Positions 5,726 to 6,904 of a DNA stretch of 6,904 nt are shown here, piece by piece; position 1 is the stretch's first letter; every line of letters starts with the position of its first letter. Origin of the DNA: Verrucomicrobiales bacterium (GTDB lineage: Bacteria; Verrucomicrobiota; Verrucomicrobiia; Limisphaerales; UBA1096); contig JAPPPH010000095.1 in assembly GCA_028817635.1 (NCBI GenBank), forward strand, positions 1 to 6,904, written 5' to 3'. The translations under genes and the position numbers were made by a program. Below the pieces are notes generated by a model. It did not search any database. It worked only from the letters and a program-made list of their open reading frames with translations, and had not been told where the DNA came from.

Positions 5726-6904
5726 TTATTTTTCCGGCCCAGCCTGCAGCAATGCCAATAGGTCGAGGATTTCCTCCCGGGTGAACGAGTTCACCAAGCC
5801 CGGCGGCATCGGGGAAAACTGTGAATCTTTCCGCGTGGCGACCATGCTCAGCTTCACTTCCCGCACTTGCGAGGGCTGGTACGCGTTCGGCGCGATCAGC
5901 AGTGATTTCTCGCGTTCGCCAACCAACCGCCCCTCGATCAGCTCACCCTGCTTTGTCGTCAGCGACACATTTCGGTACTTGTCGGCAATGACTTTTGACG
6001 GCTCGATAATCGACTCCAGAATGGCCCTCGTATCAAACCGTGCACCGATTGCCGTGAGATCCGGGCCAATCGCGAGGCCTTCGCCATCGAAAACATGACA
6101 CGCCGTGCAGGCAGCCTGCCTGAGAACGCGGTGTCCATTTGCGAGATCGCGCTTGGCCAAGCGCTTGGCCAAGTCGGCAAAATCACCCATCTCCCAGCGC
6201 CTGTGCTCCGGCCGCTTGGCCAAAGGCTTGGCCGGTTCCGGTTTGGGCTTGGCTTCAAACAGTTGAGCGAACCCCTCCCGATCGCCCGGCGGCACCTTGG
6301 CCAGAGCATCGGCGATGATGTGTTTCATGAAACCCTGAAAATGCCGGTCACTCTGTTCACCGGTCATTTTCTTCAGCCAAGCGAAATAGGCGCGTCGATG
6401 TTCCGGCGACCATCCGTCCTCAATGAGCCGCATGTGAAACAAATAAGACAACCGTTCCTCCTGCGACTTGGCATCGACCACAAAGTTTAACAACTGCGGA
6501 ATGATCCCGGATGCATTCAAAAAGATCATCAACCGTGAGACCTCCATTCGCAGTTCCGGAAAATCGTTGGATACCTTGGCAATCTTGGTGATGACCGGCT
6601 GCCGGTCGATGGGCGTGCTGTCTCCCATCCGGATGAATGCCAATTGGTAGGTTCGCAGGGCAACCAATTGCCACTCCAAAGCCAGCCCCTCCCACGGCAG
6701 ATCGTTGAGACGCGCGACAACCTGAGGATGCACCTTGGCATCGGCCACACGGGCCAGCGCCATCAACGCAGTCAGCGCCCGTTTGGGGTCAGATTCCGTG
6801 AGGGCCGGCAGAGTCCAACGCTCCGGCATTTGGTTTTCCAGCGCCACCCTGGCGGCATGGCGAATCCAAAGATCATCATGACTCAGGTTTTCCCAAGCCA
6901 AGCC
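5726..6904 (-). CDS. Cytochrome c (heme-binding) domain protein of PVC type, C-terminal part
   Basis: The frame is open at the right edge; the 391 codons from TTG 6901 to the stop are the C-terminal part of a larger protein, and that TTG is not a credible start. Residues are counted from 6901. Residues 1-215 are helical and HEAT-like (LSHDDLWIRHAARVALENQ, then ALTALMALARVADAKVHP). Residues 217-250 form a Lys/Pro-rich linker with three LAKR units. The C-terminal domain carries a single c-type heme site, CTACH (Cys265, Cys268, His269), followed by FDGEGLAIGPDLTAIGARFD, ILESIIEPSKVIADKYRNV, IEGRLVGERE and SPMPPGLV. Met365 is a candidate distal ligand. This matches the Pirellula/Verrucomicrobium heme-binding domain often fused to dehydrogenase-like beta-propeller and HEAT modules in exported proteins. 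It probably passes electrons from a periplasmic oxidation; the catalytic partner domain would lie upstream. The gene is first in the leftward series, 44 bases before the aldo/keto reductase start. Confidence 0.9.
   Translation of the reverse strand, partial: GLAWENLSHDDLWIRHAARVALENQMPERWTLPALTESDPKRALTALMALARVADAKVHPQVVARLNDLPWEGLALEWQLVALRTYQLAFIRMGDSTPIDRQPVITKIAKVSNDFPELRMEVSRLMIFLNASGIIPQLLNFVVDAKSQEERLSYLFHMRLIEDGWSPEHRRAYFAWLKKMTGEQSDRHFQGFMKHIIADALAKVPPGDREGFAQLFEAKPKPEPAKPLAKRPEHRRWEMGDFADLAKRLAKRDLANGHRVLRQAACTACHVFDGEGLAIGPDLTAIGARFDTRAILESIIEPSKVIADKYRNVSLTTKQGELIEGRLVGEREKSLLIAPNAYQPSQVREVKLSMVATRKDSQFSPMPPGLVNSFTREEILDLLALLQAGPEK
6152..6173. repeat. Iterated palindrome, copies 7 and 8 (12-bp tandem)
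   Basis: Two complete CTTGGCCAAG elements (6152-6161 and 6164-6173) repeat with a 12-bp unit, GCGCTTGGCCAA. In the heme protein they encode consecutive LAKR units (DLAKRLAKRDL), just before the CTACH heme site. The period is a multiple of three, so addition of one unit keeps the frame. Confidence 0.75.
6215..6224. repeat. Iterated palindrome, copy 9 (in heme protein linker)
   Basis: The core TTGGCCAA is at 6216-6223, encoding LAK in AKPLAKRPE. A truncated copy, GGCTTGGCCGG, follows at 6225-6235. This makes the linker the densest cluster of the motif in the window. Confidence 0.68.

Noticed and set aside
4887..6098. Long rightward open frame (403 codons) opposite the aldo/keto reductase and heme protein genes
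   Set aside because: It spans two well-supported minus-strand genes and the gap between them, and shows no domain of its own.
6150..6224. The cluster of palindromes as a CRISPR array or transposon end
   Set aside because: The units are 10-12 bases, lie inside an open coding frame, and have no regular spacers, target duplication or transposase nearby.

Overview
The window looks like chromosomal DNA from a PVC-superphylum bacterium, most likely a member of Verrucomicrobiota, with Planctomycetota as the alternative. The grounds are the gene types: a formylglycine-type sulfatase, a secreted DUF1080 / 3-keto-disaccharide hydrolase protein, and a heme-c domain of the Pirellula/Verrucomicrobium type (CxxCH, then GPDL, IEPS and SPMPPGL). 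Recognisable Shine-Dalgarno sequences are also scarce. The phylum call is an inference from gene families, not from a marker gene.

Layout: the 3' part of a sulfatase gene runs rightwards from the left edge to 855. It meets a leftward series of seven genes at a perfect 32-bp palindromic terminator (869-900). Read in their own direction (right to left), the seven are: the 3' part of a gene for a HEAT-like/heme-c protein (6904-5726, open at the right edge), an aldo/keto reductase (5681-4584), a small predicted lipoprotein (4583-4095), the ribosome-associated GTPase HflX (4093-2792), an A-type Fe-S carrier (2725-2336), the HscB-like J-domain co-chaperone (2317-1700) and the DUF1080 protein (1627-917). 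Gaps are 44, 0, 1, 66, 18 and 72 bases, so one or two leftward transcripts ending at the 869-900 terminator are plausible. There are no RNA genes, insertion sequences or CRISPR arrays, and no gene-free stretch exceeds 75 bases.

Function: the A-type carrier and HscB form an Fe-S maturation pair. HflX is a housekeeping ribosome-splitting/stress GTPase. The heme-c protein, aldo/keto reductase, DUF1080 protein and sulfatase match the redox and polysaccharide-degradation repertoire typical of PVC bacteria. The combination looks like housekeeping genes lying beside catabolic genes rather than one dedicated pathway.

The most notable signal is not a gene. The palindrome TTGGCCAA, usually extended to CTTGGCCAAG or GCTTGGCCAAGC, occurs nine times between 1651 and 6223, where about 0.1 is expected by chance over the window. 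It lies in five genes in two different reading frames (encoding LAK or LGQ) and in two intergenic gaps, and it is doubled at a 12-bp period at two places. This resembles the cyanobacterial highly iterated palindrome HIP1 in behaviour but not in sequence.
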